Origin: Elusimicrobiota bacterium
Lineage (GTDB): Bacteria; Elusimicrobiota; Elusimicrobia; Elusimicrobiales; Elusimicrobiaceae
Direction of reading: 5' to 3'
Length of the DNA: 16,219 nucleotides
NCBI GenBank assembly: GCA_031258375.1
Contig: JAIRMX010000032.1
Coordinates: 1-16,219, forward strand
Shown here: piece after piece, positions 1-7,368 of the stretch
Numbering within the stretch: position 1 is the stretch's first letter
Layout: the number at the start of each line of letters is the position of its first letter
Translations under genes and position numbers: made by a program
Notes under the pieces: model-generated
What the model was told of the DNA's origin: nothing
The model's database searches: none
The model's input: only the letters and a program-made list of their open reading frames with translations

Positions 1-921
1 TAAATTGTTTTTTATATCGTCGATTTCTTCATAAGCGGTTTTGGCGCCTAAATCGACGGCTTTCGCAGCCTCATTACGCATATAAAAATTTAAGTCGCCC
101 ACGCGCACTCCCAAAAGAAAATCGGCGTTCTTCTCCGAATTTTCAGTTATAAGCGCGCCGCGTATGTCTCCGCTGCGCACAATATATCCTAAAATAGTCG
201 TCGGCACGGTTTTAGAATAATCCGGCAGAGCTAAAACGGCAAGCACCCACCCAGCTCCCATTTCGCGCGCCAAATCAACCGGAATATAATCGACAACGCC
301 GCCGTCAACTAAATAACGCTGCCTGTATTCTACCGGTGCAAATATTCCGGGCAGGTTCATACTTGCCCGCACGCCCAAAGCCACCGGCCCGCTGTCAAAA
401 ATAACCCGTTCTCCGGTTTTAATATCCGCGCTTGCACAAGTCAATGGAATGGCAAGATCTTCGTAATAAACCGCGCCTATTTCGTTTGAAATGAAATCTT
501 GAAAGTTTTTAGAAGAAAATAATCTGTTGCCAAAAACATATCTCATCACGCCGATTAAAGAAAGGTCTTTTGATAAGTAAGAAAGGTTCGGTTTTGCGGC
601 AAGCTCCCTCATTCTCTCAAATGATACTCCCGCGCTGTACATTGCCGATACTATGCAACCCATTGAAGCGCCGGACATATAGTCTATAGGCACGGAATTT
701 TCTTTAAGAACTTCCAGCACGCCGATATGAGAAAACCCGCGAATTCCGCCGGCGGAAAGCGTAACGCCGATTTTAGGCCGATTTTCCTTAGGAAGAGAAA
801 CGAATTTGCTCCACAAAAAATCGCGCAGTAAATGCTCTTCTTCTTTATTTGTTAAAGCCGGCGCAAAAGAATAGCAGAAAATTGAAAAAACCGAAAATAA
901 ACACAGAAATCTAAATTTCAT
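1..921 (-). CDS. Patatin-like phospholipase, exported (3' end cut by window edge)
   Basis: Predicted serine lipid acyl hydrolase of the patatin/RssA group. The frame is open from an ATG at 921 to the window edge (307 codons, no stop), so the C-terminus is missing. Residues 1-22 look like a signal peptide, which would place the enzyme in the periplasm or outer membrane. The family motifs are all present: the glycine-rich oxyanion loop SAGGIRG (about 56-62), the nucleophile elbow GASMG with Ser86, and the catalytic dyad aspartate in DGG (Asp206). The start lies 8 bp after the stop of the TolC-like gene and has no clear Shine-Dalgarno sequence, so translation is probably coupled to that gene. 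The substrate cannot be told from the sequence. Family assignment is firm; the exported location is inferred from the N-terminus. Confidence 0.88.
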   Translation of the reverse strand, partial: MKFRFLCLFSVFSIFCYSFAPALTNKEEEHLLRDFLWSKFVSLPKENRPKIGVTLSAGGIRGFSHIGVLEVLKENSVPIDYMSGASMGCIVSAMYSAGVSFERMRELAAKPNLSYLSKDLSLIGVMRYVFGNRLFSSKNFQDFISNEIGAVYYEDLAIPLTCASADIKTGERVIFDSGPVALGVRASMNLPGIFAPVEYRQRYLVDGGVVDYIPVDLAREMGAGWVLAVLALPDYSKTVPTTILGYIVRSGDIRGALITENSEKNADFLLGVRVGDLNFYMRNEAAKAVDLGAKTAYEEIDDIKNNL

Positions 922-929
922 ATTACAAA

Positions 930-2234
930 TTAAAGACGGAGATCTTGGCCTACCGCGAGTTCAAGGCCGGCTATCGCAAGCATTTGTTGTTTGACGCCTT
1001 CAAGGTAGGAAACTCCCGTTTTATAATAATAATCAAATATCTTGACTATATCTATATTTTCAAGCCCGCTGTTTTCCACGTCGGATATTTCTTTATTCAT
1101 TTTTTCCCATTTGTCGGCGCGCGCAGAAACTTCTCCCTGCCAGTACATTAACTTATTATAAGCCTCCCGTACTTGCACTCTTATTGAATCTTCAATGGCG
1201 GCGCGTCTTAAAACGGTTTGACGCTGCTCGGCTTGTTTTTGTTTTAATTGAGTGCCGAAATCATAGCTTAACGGCAGTTTTAACGCCAACGTAGCCTGAA
1301 AATTTTCATCGGTCAAATTATTGCGCCCGAGCCTGTCGTAGCTAAGCCCGAGTATAACGTCGGGATATCTTTTGGCAAGCGAAAGTTTTACGGCGATATT
1401 GTCCATCTCAAGCTTATATAAGGCGCTTTTAAGTTCGGGACGCAATTCCATAGCGAGCAAAGTTATTTTTGCAAGATCGACTTCGACGGGATTATAAATA
1501 AAATCGCCGGCAATATGAATTTTGCTGTTAATTTCTTTATTTAAAGCGTTAAGCATTTTGAGATGAGACGCCGCAAGCTCTTCTTCCGTTTTCCCGATTT
1601 CTCCCTCCAGAACGGACATTTCCGCATTAATCAATATCCGCCGCCATTTCTCCGAGCCCGATTTTGAAATTATTTTTCTGGCGCGCCGCGCGGCGTCTTT
1701 TATTAAAGTTTCTTTATTTTGTAAAAACAGATAGTTCAAAAACGCCTCTTTAGTCTTGTATATTACGGACGATTTTACGGCTTCGTAACGGCTGAGAGCT
1801 TCTTTAAGCGTGGCATTTGCCATGCTGACAGTACTTGAAGTGCGCCCGCCGGTATAAAGATATTGCGTGGCCTGCACGCCCGCTCCGTAAAAAAAATCGT
1901 CGCCTCTATGTCCAGTTTCCGGCATAATTAAACGCAGTCCTAAATTATCCGGCAGTACGGCCGGATAATCAAGATTGTAGGCCGTAGCCGCGGCGTTGAC
2001 GCTGATTTGCGGCAAATATAAAAATTTAGCTTCTTTAAGACGCTGTTCCGCTATAATTACGTCTTGCTCGGTAAGCAAAAGCTCGTAATTATTTTCCAGC
2101 GCAAGTCTTATCGCGTTTTCAAGCGATATGGGATCGTTATCGTCGTAAGAATATTTTATGCGATACTTTTGCGCAAATAAATTGCACAAAGAAATTAAAA
2201 CTATCAGGGAAAACGCGGCTATTTTTTTAAACAT
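930..2234 (-). CDS. TolC-family outer membrane efflux protein
   Basis: Outer membrane channel component of the OEP/TolC type, 434 residues, a usual length for the family. A signal peptide is visible at residues 1-21, ending near LFAQ. The mature start has the typical TolC-type pattern: a short stretch leading into ISLENAIRLALENN, long alpha-helical segments rich in E, K, A and L, and a second repeat beginning near MELRPELKSALYKLEMDN. Such proteins form trimeric exit ducts for RND, ABC or MFS pumps; no inner membrane pump or adaptor is in this window, so the partner is unknown. The ATG at 2234 follows a strong AAAAGGAG ribosome binding site. The gene probably forms an operon with the patatin-like gene 8 bp downstream. 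It is much less AT-rich than the restriction-modification cassette before it. Confidence 0.88.
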   Translation of the reverse strand: MFKKIAAFSLIVLISLCNLFAQKYRIKYSYDDNDPISLENAIRLALENNYELLLTEQDVIIAEQRLKEAKFLYLPQISVNAAATAYNLDYPAVLPDNLGLRLIMPETGHRGDDFFYGAGVQATQYLYTGGRTSSTVSMANATLKEALSRYEAVKSSVIYKTKEAFLNYLFLQNKETLIKDAARRARKIISKSGSEKWRRILINAEMSVLEGEIGKTEEELAASHLKMLNALNKEINSKIHIAGDFIYNPVEVDLAKITLLAMELRPELKSALYKLEMDNIAVKLSLAKRYPDVILGLSYDRLGRNNLTDENFQATLALKLPLSYDFGTQLKQKQAEQRQTVLRRAAIEDSIRVQVREAYNKLMYWQGEVSARADKWEKMNKEISDVENSGLENIDIVKIFDYYYKTGVSYLEGVKQQMLAIAGLELAVGQDLRL

Positions 2235-2240
2235 TTTTAT

Positions 2241-2248
2241 CTCCTTTT
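2241..2248 (-). promoter_or_regulatory. Strong Shine-Dalgarno site of the TolC-like gene
   Basis: On the minus strand this reads AAAAGGAG and lies 6 bases before the ATG at 2234. It fixes that start. The gene therefore initiates independently, which fits it being the first gene after the inserted-looking cassette. Confidence 0.7.
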
Positions 2249-2309
2249 AAATATTTTCTATATGCAATTTATCGTGAAATTTATTATTAAATTATAAAAT
2301 ATCCACATT

Positions 2310-2411
2310 TTAAATAGTGTTATAATAAGTATTTTTTATTTTATTCCATTCTTCTATATGAAAATCCTTAATTTCAGTTGATACCTTGGCGTCTTTAATC
2401 AAATTTTTGGT
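2310..2411 (-). other. In-frame coding-like tail after the nuclease stop codon (33 codons plus TAA)
   Basis: Directly after the TAA at 2412-2414 the same frame stays open for 33 codons until a second TAA at 2310-2312. The translation starts TKNLIKDAKVSTEIKDF and continues with a charged and aromatic pattern (HIEEWNKIK), which looks like real protein and not random AT-rich sequence. No start codon with a ribosome binding site precedes it. I infer that it is the original C-terminus of the nuclease, cut off by a nonsense mutation; the undamaged protein would have about 377 residues. Chance openness in AT-rich DNA is the alternative. Confidence 0.55.
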
Positions 2412-3443
2412 TTAGCACCTCAAAAAATCTTCGTAATTGTTTATAAACCGCAAATAATATTTGAGTGTTGTTAGAATGCCGTTTGCTATGATATCCACAC
2501 TCCGTTCTCTTTTAATTTTAAGAACTATATCTGCAATTTTCTTTTCTTCGGCAGCATTTTTGAAACTATTCCGAAAAGTCGTGAGAATATAGTATCTGTC
2601 AACTTTAACATTGCTTATCTTTTTTATTACATCAAAAATTAAATATTTATCAATGGGGATATTGTGTTTAATCTCCACTATTTCAAAAGGTCTTCCTTCT
2701 TTTGTATATATTTCTATATCGCCAAAACTATGTTTATCCGACGAGGTATGTGCCTGTAAAGGAACAAGTTTCTTATCTTTATATCTGTCAAACTTACCAA
2801 AAAGGACTTCGTAAATTGAATATATTGCAATTACAGGCAATCTTGAACTTTTCTTAATCTTAAAATGTTGAGAAAGCATAGAGAGTATTGTATTTATATT
2901 CAGGTTCCCAACATTTTCAGTTTTATACACTTCTGTTCTACGAAATAGCGCCTCATTTGTTTTAGATATCTCCCTCAAACTGAAAAACAAATAAACAAGA
3001 TATCTTTTAGGGTCTTGTTTGAAAATTTCTATCTGGTCAAGTATATTTAGAAAAGCCTCTTTAAGTTTCGTGTTTCGTATTTTTAAACTCTTTCCATCTT
3101 TTTTAGTCCATTTGATTTTTTCTCTAGTAGCCAATGTCAAAAAAGCACTTTCCTTATTTGCATATTTCGGGAAATTATCTTTGAAAAAAGGAGATGTCAT
3201 GTGTGTATCCAACACCCTTGCAGAATAACCATTAGCAAAATCTGTTCTATGTAAACGGATATCCTGCTTTGGCGATATTATTTTTTTTAATAGGCTAGTA
3301 GTTAGAGCAGAAACTAAAGATTTATTATTCTCTATATTTGCAATCAATATAGCTATGTCTTTTTTTACTATGATTGGTATACTATCAGTGTTTAATTTAG
3401 ATGCGTCCTTATATGCATTTTCTAAAATATCTCTCTCATTCAT
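2412..3443 (-). CDS. Putative type II restriction endonuclease, probably C-terminally truncated
   Basis: 343 residues, not recognised with certainty. The strongest clue is its place: the ATG at 3443 overlaps the stop of a DNA methyltransferase gene (ATGA, 3440-3443), the usual arrangement of a coupled restriction-modification pair. A candidate PD-(D/E)XK nuclease core is visible as Asp242 in SFGDIEIY followed by Glu257-Ile-Lys259 in EIVEIKH, on predicted beta strands. The N-terminal part has a YSARVLDT stretch and a SAFLTLATREKIKW stretch that look conserved; they recall SacI-like endonucleases, but I could not test this. The gene is AT-rich (18 G or C in the 60 bases from 3001). The TAA at 2412 is followed by 33 open codons in frame, so the enzyme may be inactive or weakened. 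Confidence 0.68.
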   Translation of the reverse strand: MNERDILENAYKDASKLNTDSIPIIVKKDIAILIANIENNKSLVSALTTSLLKKIISPKQDIRLHRTDFANGYSARVLDTHMTSPFFKDNFPKYANKESAFLTLATREKIKWTKKDGKSLKIRNTKLKEAFLNILDQIEIFKQDPKRYLVYLFFSLREISKTNEALFRRTEVYKTENVGNLNINTILSMLSQHFKIKKSSRLPVIAIYSIYEVLFGKFDRYKDKKLVPLQAHTSSDKHSFGDIEIYTKEGRPFEIVEIKHNIPIDKYLIFDVIKKISNVKVDRYYILTTFRNSFKNAAEEKKIADIVLKIKRERSVDIIANGILTTLKYYLRFINNYEDFLRC

Positions 3444-4510
3444 AAGAAGAATTCCTCATAATTATCCGCTTCCTTTATTCTTTCTTCCGATAATAATACA
3501 TATTCGGGACTTATCTCTATCCCCAAATATTTTCTTCCAAGATTTTTAGCGGCAACACAAGTAGTCCCGCTGCCGCAAAATGGGTCTAATACAATATCGC
3601 CGCTATTAGATAACAATTTTACTAATTCCTGAATTATGTATAAAGGATATACTGCAGTATGTTTATTACCCTTTGTTATTTCAACAGGACTTTCTATTAA
3701 ATCCTTTTTCATAGCATTACCTGTTATTTTAATTATTGTAAATCCGTTTCTTCTAATTTGATTGTTTCGTCCGCCTTCCATACCGCCGTATGCTTCTTTA
3801 TGGATACCGCGAATTTTCATTCTAAAACTTTCTATTTTCCCAAGTTGCACTTCTTCTATAGCCTTCTCTAATTCGCGGGTTGCATTCTCTTTTTCTTCCG
3901 ATGTTAAATTTGATTGATTTATAATATCAAAATATTTTATTCCTATTTTTGAAAAATTTGAAGTTGTCTTTTTATTTTTTCTATCTAAATGACTTAAATA
4001 TTCGTCTATCTTAAAACAATAGTCTTTGGTTTTGGCAAATATAAAAAAAGGCTCGGTGGATTGTATCAATTTCCTACGCTCTTGTCTCGGAGTAGGATTT
4101 GTTTTTGCCCAAGTAATTTGATTTATTAAAAAAACCTTTTTATTTTCTAGTACTTTAAGAGCAAATTTATACGGAATCAACAATAAATTGCCATTTAAAT
4201 ATTTATCGCCCATATTAAAAACTATTGCCCCTGTTGTTTTTATTACGCGGGAACACTCGTTAAATATAGGCAATAGATTATTTATATATTCGTCTTCTGT
4301 CGCTTCATTGCCAATACCTCCGCAACCATAATCTCGCTGTTGGTAATAAGGCGGAGACGTAATTATCAAATCCACGCTATTATTCGGCACTCTTTTTAAG
4401 AAAGATAAAGCGTCGGAGCAATAAACTTTATTTAATATTTCATTGATATCTAAAATATTGTCATAATAAGTCTTTCTCGTCAAATTATAGTATGTTTGCA
4501 AATTTCCCAT
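3440..4510 (-). CDS. Type II DNA methyltransferase (N4-cytosine or N6-adenine, beta-type motif order)
   Basis: S-adenosylmethionine-dependent amino-methyltransferase, 356 residues. The catalytic motif TSPPYYQ (residues 51-57) comes first and the cofactor-binding motif DPFCGSGTT (FCGSGTT at about 311-317) near the C-terminus, followed by a GRKYLGIEIS strand. This is the circular permutation of the beta group (N6_N4_Mtase family). The SPPY form is common in N4-cytosine enzymes, but the modified base cannot be decided by eye. The target recognition region must lie in the AT-rich middle (about residues 130-290). The start at 4510 has only a weak upstream TAGGA. The stop overlaps the nuclease start by 4 bases. 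Composition is extreme: only 8 of 60 bases from 3901 are G or C, against about half in neighbouring metabolic genes, which suggests acquisition. Confidence 0.9.
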   Translation of the reverse strand: MGNLQTYYNLTRKTYYDNILDINEILNKVYCSDALSFLKRVPNNSVDLIITSPPYYQQRDYGCGGIGNEATEDEYINNLLPIFNECSRVIKTTGAIVFNMGDKYLNGNLLLIPYKFALKVLENKKVFLINQITWAKTNPTPRQERRKLIQSTEPFFIFAKTKDYCFKIDEYLSHLDRKNKKTTSNFSKIGIKYFDIINQSNLTSEEKENATRELEKAIEEVQLGKIESFRMKIRGIHKEAYGGMEGGRNNQIRRNGFTIIKITGNAMKKDLIESPVEITKGNKHTAVYPLYIIQELVKLLSNSGDIVLDPFCGSGTTCVAAKNLGRKYLGIEISPEYVLLSEERIKEADNYEEFFL

Positions 4511-4585
4511 TATTATAGTCCTACAAAAGATAATTACTGCTAGTATGTATAAAAATCACGTTAAGTAGAAGATACGACTTAGACT

Positions 4586-5041
4586 TTACTCCAATTTGTC
4601 TTCAGCGATATTGCCAGATTTCAATTTCGGCTCAAGAGTATCCATCATAGCGTTGAATTCGTCCGCCAAATCCTCGCAGGCGTCGCCGTCTCGCAATACG
4701 GCGCGCGCGCTGTAATCGCCTTGCGCTATTTTTTTACAAGTCATTTCCAATTTATACATAGGGCCGGCTATTTTGTTTGAAAGTATCGCGGTAATCAAAG
4801 CAAAAACAACGCAGCAAACGATAATTTTTAACAAAAAAACAAACAGCATATCGTAGCCTTTTTCAAAAAATACCTGTATTAAAACAGGATGATCTTTAAA
4901 TACGCTTCCGGCCAAATTAATAAATTCATAAGCTACAAAGGATAAGCAAAACAAAACCGAAAACAGCACAAAAAGAATCATTTTATACTGAAAGGGTTTT
5001 TTTATAAAAAGTATTTTTCTTTGGAATTTTTTGTTTGCCAT
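4586..5041 (-). CDS. Short two-helix membrane protein ending in a HAMP domain
   Basis: 151 residues with two hydrophobic segments, about 20-42 and 63-86, separated by a short extracytoplasmic loop of some 20 residues. A HAMP-like linker follows (about 87-140): a GPMYKLE proline element, IAQGDYSAR, and a second helix with DLADEFNAMMDTLE. No kinase, cyclase or methyl-accepting domain follows; only a charged tail of about 12 residues remains. It resembles short TM-HAMP proteins sometimes annotated as chemotaxis receptors. A role in signal relay or as a partner of a separate output protein is inference. The ATG at 5041 lies 5 bp after the phosphofructokinase stop and has no clear Shine-Dalgarno site, so it is probably the last gene of that operon. 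An AT-rich cassette begins 75 bp further on. Confidence 0.75.
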   Translation of the reverse strand: MANKKFQRKILFIKKPFQYKMILFVLFSVLFCLSFVAYEFINLAGSVFKDHPVLIQVFFEKGYDMLFVFLLKIIVCCVVFALITAILSNKIAGPMYKLEMTCKKIAQGDYSARAVLRDGDACEDLADEFNAMMDTLEPKLKSGNIAEDKLE

Positions 5042-5046
5042 AACTT

Positions 5047-6080
5047 TTATATAAACGTGTCGGCTATATCAAGCCATTCCCGCGAAACGGTTTTAAGGGT
5101 GCAAGTCGCGTCTTTTAGTTGAACGGGAACTACTATATTGCCTTGTAAAGCCGCCATCACCCCAAATTTTCCTTGATGCACAAAATTAGCGGCGGCTATC
5201 CCCATACGCGCTCCCAAAACCCTGTCGAACAAAGTAGGCTCTCCGCCGCGCTGCATATGCCCTATGACCGCATAACGCGTTTCAATGCCGGTTTTTTCTT
5301 CGACTATTTTCGCAAGCTGCTCGCCAACCGCCCGGTCTTTTAAAAGAATATGTCCGAAATCGTCTTTTGCCTGCACTTCGCCGGCGCCGGTAGTCGGAAG
5401 GTCTACGGCTTCGCTGGTCACTATAAGAGCGTATTTTCGTTTTGAATAGGCGGTTTTTATTTTTGCAGTCATATCGTCAATATCCACGAGCCTTTCCGGC
5501 AGGCAGTAATAATCCGCCGCGCCGCCGATTGCGGTGTATAAAGAAACCCAACCCGCGTGTCGTCCCATAACTTCAAGCACTATAACTCTGCGATGCGACA
5601 TAGCCGTATCCCTCAAACGCTCAAGCGCTTCCATCGAAAGAGTGGACGCCGTGTCAAAACCGAAAGTGAAATCGGTACAGTTTAAATCATTATCCATAGT
5701 TTTAGGCACGCCGACAACGTTCATTTTGAAATCTTCGTAAAGTCTGCTTGCAACGCCCAAGGTATCTTCCCCGCCCGAGCTATCAGCGCGTAAAGATTAT
5801 TATCCGCAAAAGTTTTGCGCACCGCCTCAACGCCGCCGTCCCTTTTGTAAGGATTTGTGCGCGAAGTTCCAAGACATGTTCCGCCGCGGCAAATAATATC
5901 TTTAACTATATCCGTATTAAGCGGGAGAGTTTTATTTTCCATAATGCCGCGCCATCCTTCTTCAAACCCTATGCATTCGTATCCAAGCTTCTCTGCCGCG
6001 TAAACCGCGCCTCTAATCGCCGGATTTAAACCGGGGCAATCGCCGCCGCCGGTCAATATTCCTATTTTCTTTTTTGACAT
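5047..6080 (-). pseudogene. pfp: 6-phosphofructokinase with pyrophosphate-type signature, frameshifted
   Basis: Phosphorylates fructose 6-phosphate in glycolysis. The first frame (ATG 6080) gives the N-terminal GILTGGGDCPGLNPAIRG loop and RGGTCLGTSR, then loses homology after LYALIA. Homology resumes in another frame with GGEDTLGVASRLYEDF, PKTMDNDL (catalytic Asp), MGRHAGW and the substrate-binding PERL. The break is at about 5773-5780 (GCTCGGGCGGGG on the minus strand); restoring one G to the GGG run would rejoin the frames into a protein of 344 residues, the normal length. The second part has no genuine start at the break. Asp in GGEDT and Lys in PKT are the residues that mark PPi-dependent enzymes; ATP enzymes have Gly at both places. 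A GAGGAG ribosome binding site precedes the start and overlaps the previous stop. A sequence error is possible, since the gene is otherwise unblemished. Confidence 0.88.
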
Positions 6081-6094
6081 ATTTAAGCTCTCCT

Positions 6095-6793
6095 CTATAT
6101 CGCTAACGCGTATTTTAATTGTATAATTCTCTCCGCCTTATTATTGAAATTGCGAAGGGCAAAATCAAATGAAAAACTATCGTATAAGTAAACGCGCACC
6201 CCGCCGTTGGCGCGGGAATCGGCAATATTGCGAATATTATCCCATTCGGCCATAACGGAAAATATATCGGCAATATTATAAGCCGCGCCGGCAAAACATG
6301 CAGGTTTATCAAATTCAAATCCGTTGACGGTAATATTTGCGCCCAATGCTGCAATAAGGCCGGGCGCTATAATCTCTTTAACCGCCGTAATATACGCCCC
6401 GCGCGCGGTCTGCAAATATTTATGCTCGTCGTGATCGTATGCAAAACCCTGATTGTCAAAACCTACGGCTAAGGCCGGCATATCGTCCGAACCGTCGTAA
6501 GCGCGCAATTTCAATTGTAATGCCGGCGCCAACAATTTTATATTCTGTTCGTTTGTGCCGATAAGATGCTCGATAGTTTCGCTTACCCCTATGCTGAAAC
6601 GTCCGCTTATGGCAAAATCAAAATAAGCAAGCATTCCGCCGGCGGAAATTACTCTTGTGTTTATGCCAAACGATCTTGCCGGCAAAATTGACGCCGACGG
6701 CGTATCAATAAAATAAACGTCTTCTCTAACCGCGCCGCGAGCAGCTGCGGCAAATAAAAGAAGCGGCAAAAATAAAATCAATATTCTTTTCAT
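6095..6793 (-). CDS. Exported barrel-like protein of unknown function
   Basis: 232 residues. Residues 1-20 form a signal peptide (MKRILILFLPLLLFAAAARG). The rest alternates short polar and hydrophobic segments with many aromatic residues, as in outer membrane beta-barrels, and ends in a strand-like segment (ERIIQLKYALAI). Segments such as GRFSIGVSETIEHLIG and DDMPALAVGFDNQGF recall YjbH-like or lipid-binding barrels seen in diderm bacteria, but this is a memory match only. No enzymatic motif is visible. It starts 2 bp after the lipoprotein gene and ends 14 bp before phosphofructokinase, whose ribosome binding site overlaps its stop codon, so these genes are almost certainly cotranscribed. The outer membrane location is inferred. 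Confidence 0.72.
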   Translation of the reverse strand: MKRILILFLPLLLFAAAARGAVREDVYFIDTPSASILPARSFGINTRVISAGGMLAYFDFAISGRFSIGVSETIEHLIGTNEQNIKLLAPALQLKLRAYDGSDDMPALAVGFDNQGFAYDHDEHKYLQTARGAYITAVKEIIAPGLIAALGANITVNGFEFDKPACFAGAAYNIADIFSVMAEWDNIRNIADSRANGGVRVYLYDSFSFDFALRNFNNKAERIIQLKYALAI

Positions 6794-6795
6794 TT

Positions 6796-7368
6796 TTAGA
6801 GAAATACCCTCGGATCTTTTTGTTTCGGCTCAAGCACCAGCCAGATATTTTTAAGATCGTAAGTTTCTTTTGTCGCCATAAAATCATTGCTGTCATAAGG
6901 GAATTCCAGCATTACAAGCCCTTGCGAAAGTTTTTCCAAATTGTAAACCACGCCTTTTCGCCACATATCTACGGGCGTAGAGTTATTGTGCTCGCGCGGA
7001 TTCCAATAATTTACAAGCACAACCATACCTTTCTTTAAATCGACCGCGTCGGCTTTATGAACTTTCAAAAGTATGTTGTTTGTTCTTATGGTTTCGCCTT
7101 TTTTAGGGCCGTCGACAAATTCCGCCGTATAAAACCCTTTGCTGTCCGGCCCGTCGATCTTTTTTCCTAAAGTATAGTACGAATAAAAATTATTTTCATA
7201 CATAAACGGCACAAATACGGAATAATATATTTTATTCTCGTAAGATTTTGCCGAGGAACGATTATAAGGCAAATCGTCAAGCGCGGCGTCCTGCGTTTTC
7301 CTTTCGTGACATGCGCCTATAAAAAAAGACATTGCTAAAACCGCAACAAGCGGAAAAATTTTTTTCAT
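6796..7368 (-). CDS. Predicted lipoprotein of unknown function
   Basis: 190 residues. The N-terminus is a lipoprotein signal: a basic start, a hydrophobic run and a lipobox FIGAC with Cys20, after which HERKTQD begins the mature protein. The mature part is soluble-looking and rich in Y, N, K and D, with conserved-looking stretches YYTLGKKIDGPDSKGFYTAEF and GMVVLVNYWNPREH that could form a small beta fold. I do not recognise a family. The ATG at 7368 overlaps the stop of the fumarase beta subunit (ATGA at 7365-7368), and a GGGAGAG ribosome binding site lies inside the end of that gene. The gene is therefore translationally tied to fumarase, although an envelope lipoprotein has no obvious link to that enzyme. 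Confidence 0.78.
   Translation of the reverse strand: MKKIFPLVAVLAMSFFIGACHERKTQDAALDDLPYNRSSAKSYENKIYYSVFVPFMYENNFYSYYTLGKKIDGPDSKGFYTAEFVDGPKKGETIRTNNILLKVHKADAVDLKKGMVVLVNYWNPREHNNSTPVDMWRKGVVYNLEKLSQGLVMLEFPYDSNDFMATKETYDLKNIWLVLEPKQKDPRVFL

Noticed and set aside
4556..4582. Possible terminator hairpin after the HAMP gene (TAAGT and ACTTA arms, then a short T run).
   Set aside because: The stem is only five AT-rich pairs with a 10-base loop and the T run is interrupted; not strong enough to call.
5047..5760. A separate 237-residue phosphofructokinase gene starting at a TTG at 5760.
   Set aside because: The codons before the TTG still encode the conserved GGEDT loop in the same frame, and no ribosome binding site is present; it is the second half of one broken gene.
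5766..5780. Programmed -1 ribosomal frameshift in phosphofructokinase.
   Set aside because: The GCTCGGGCGGGG sequence does not match the X-XXY-YYZ slippery pattern, and recoding is not known for this enzyme family.
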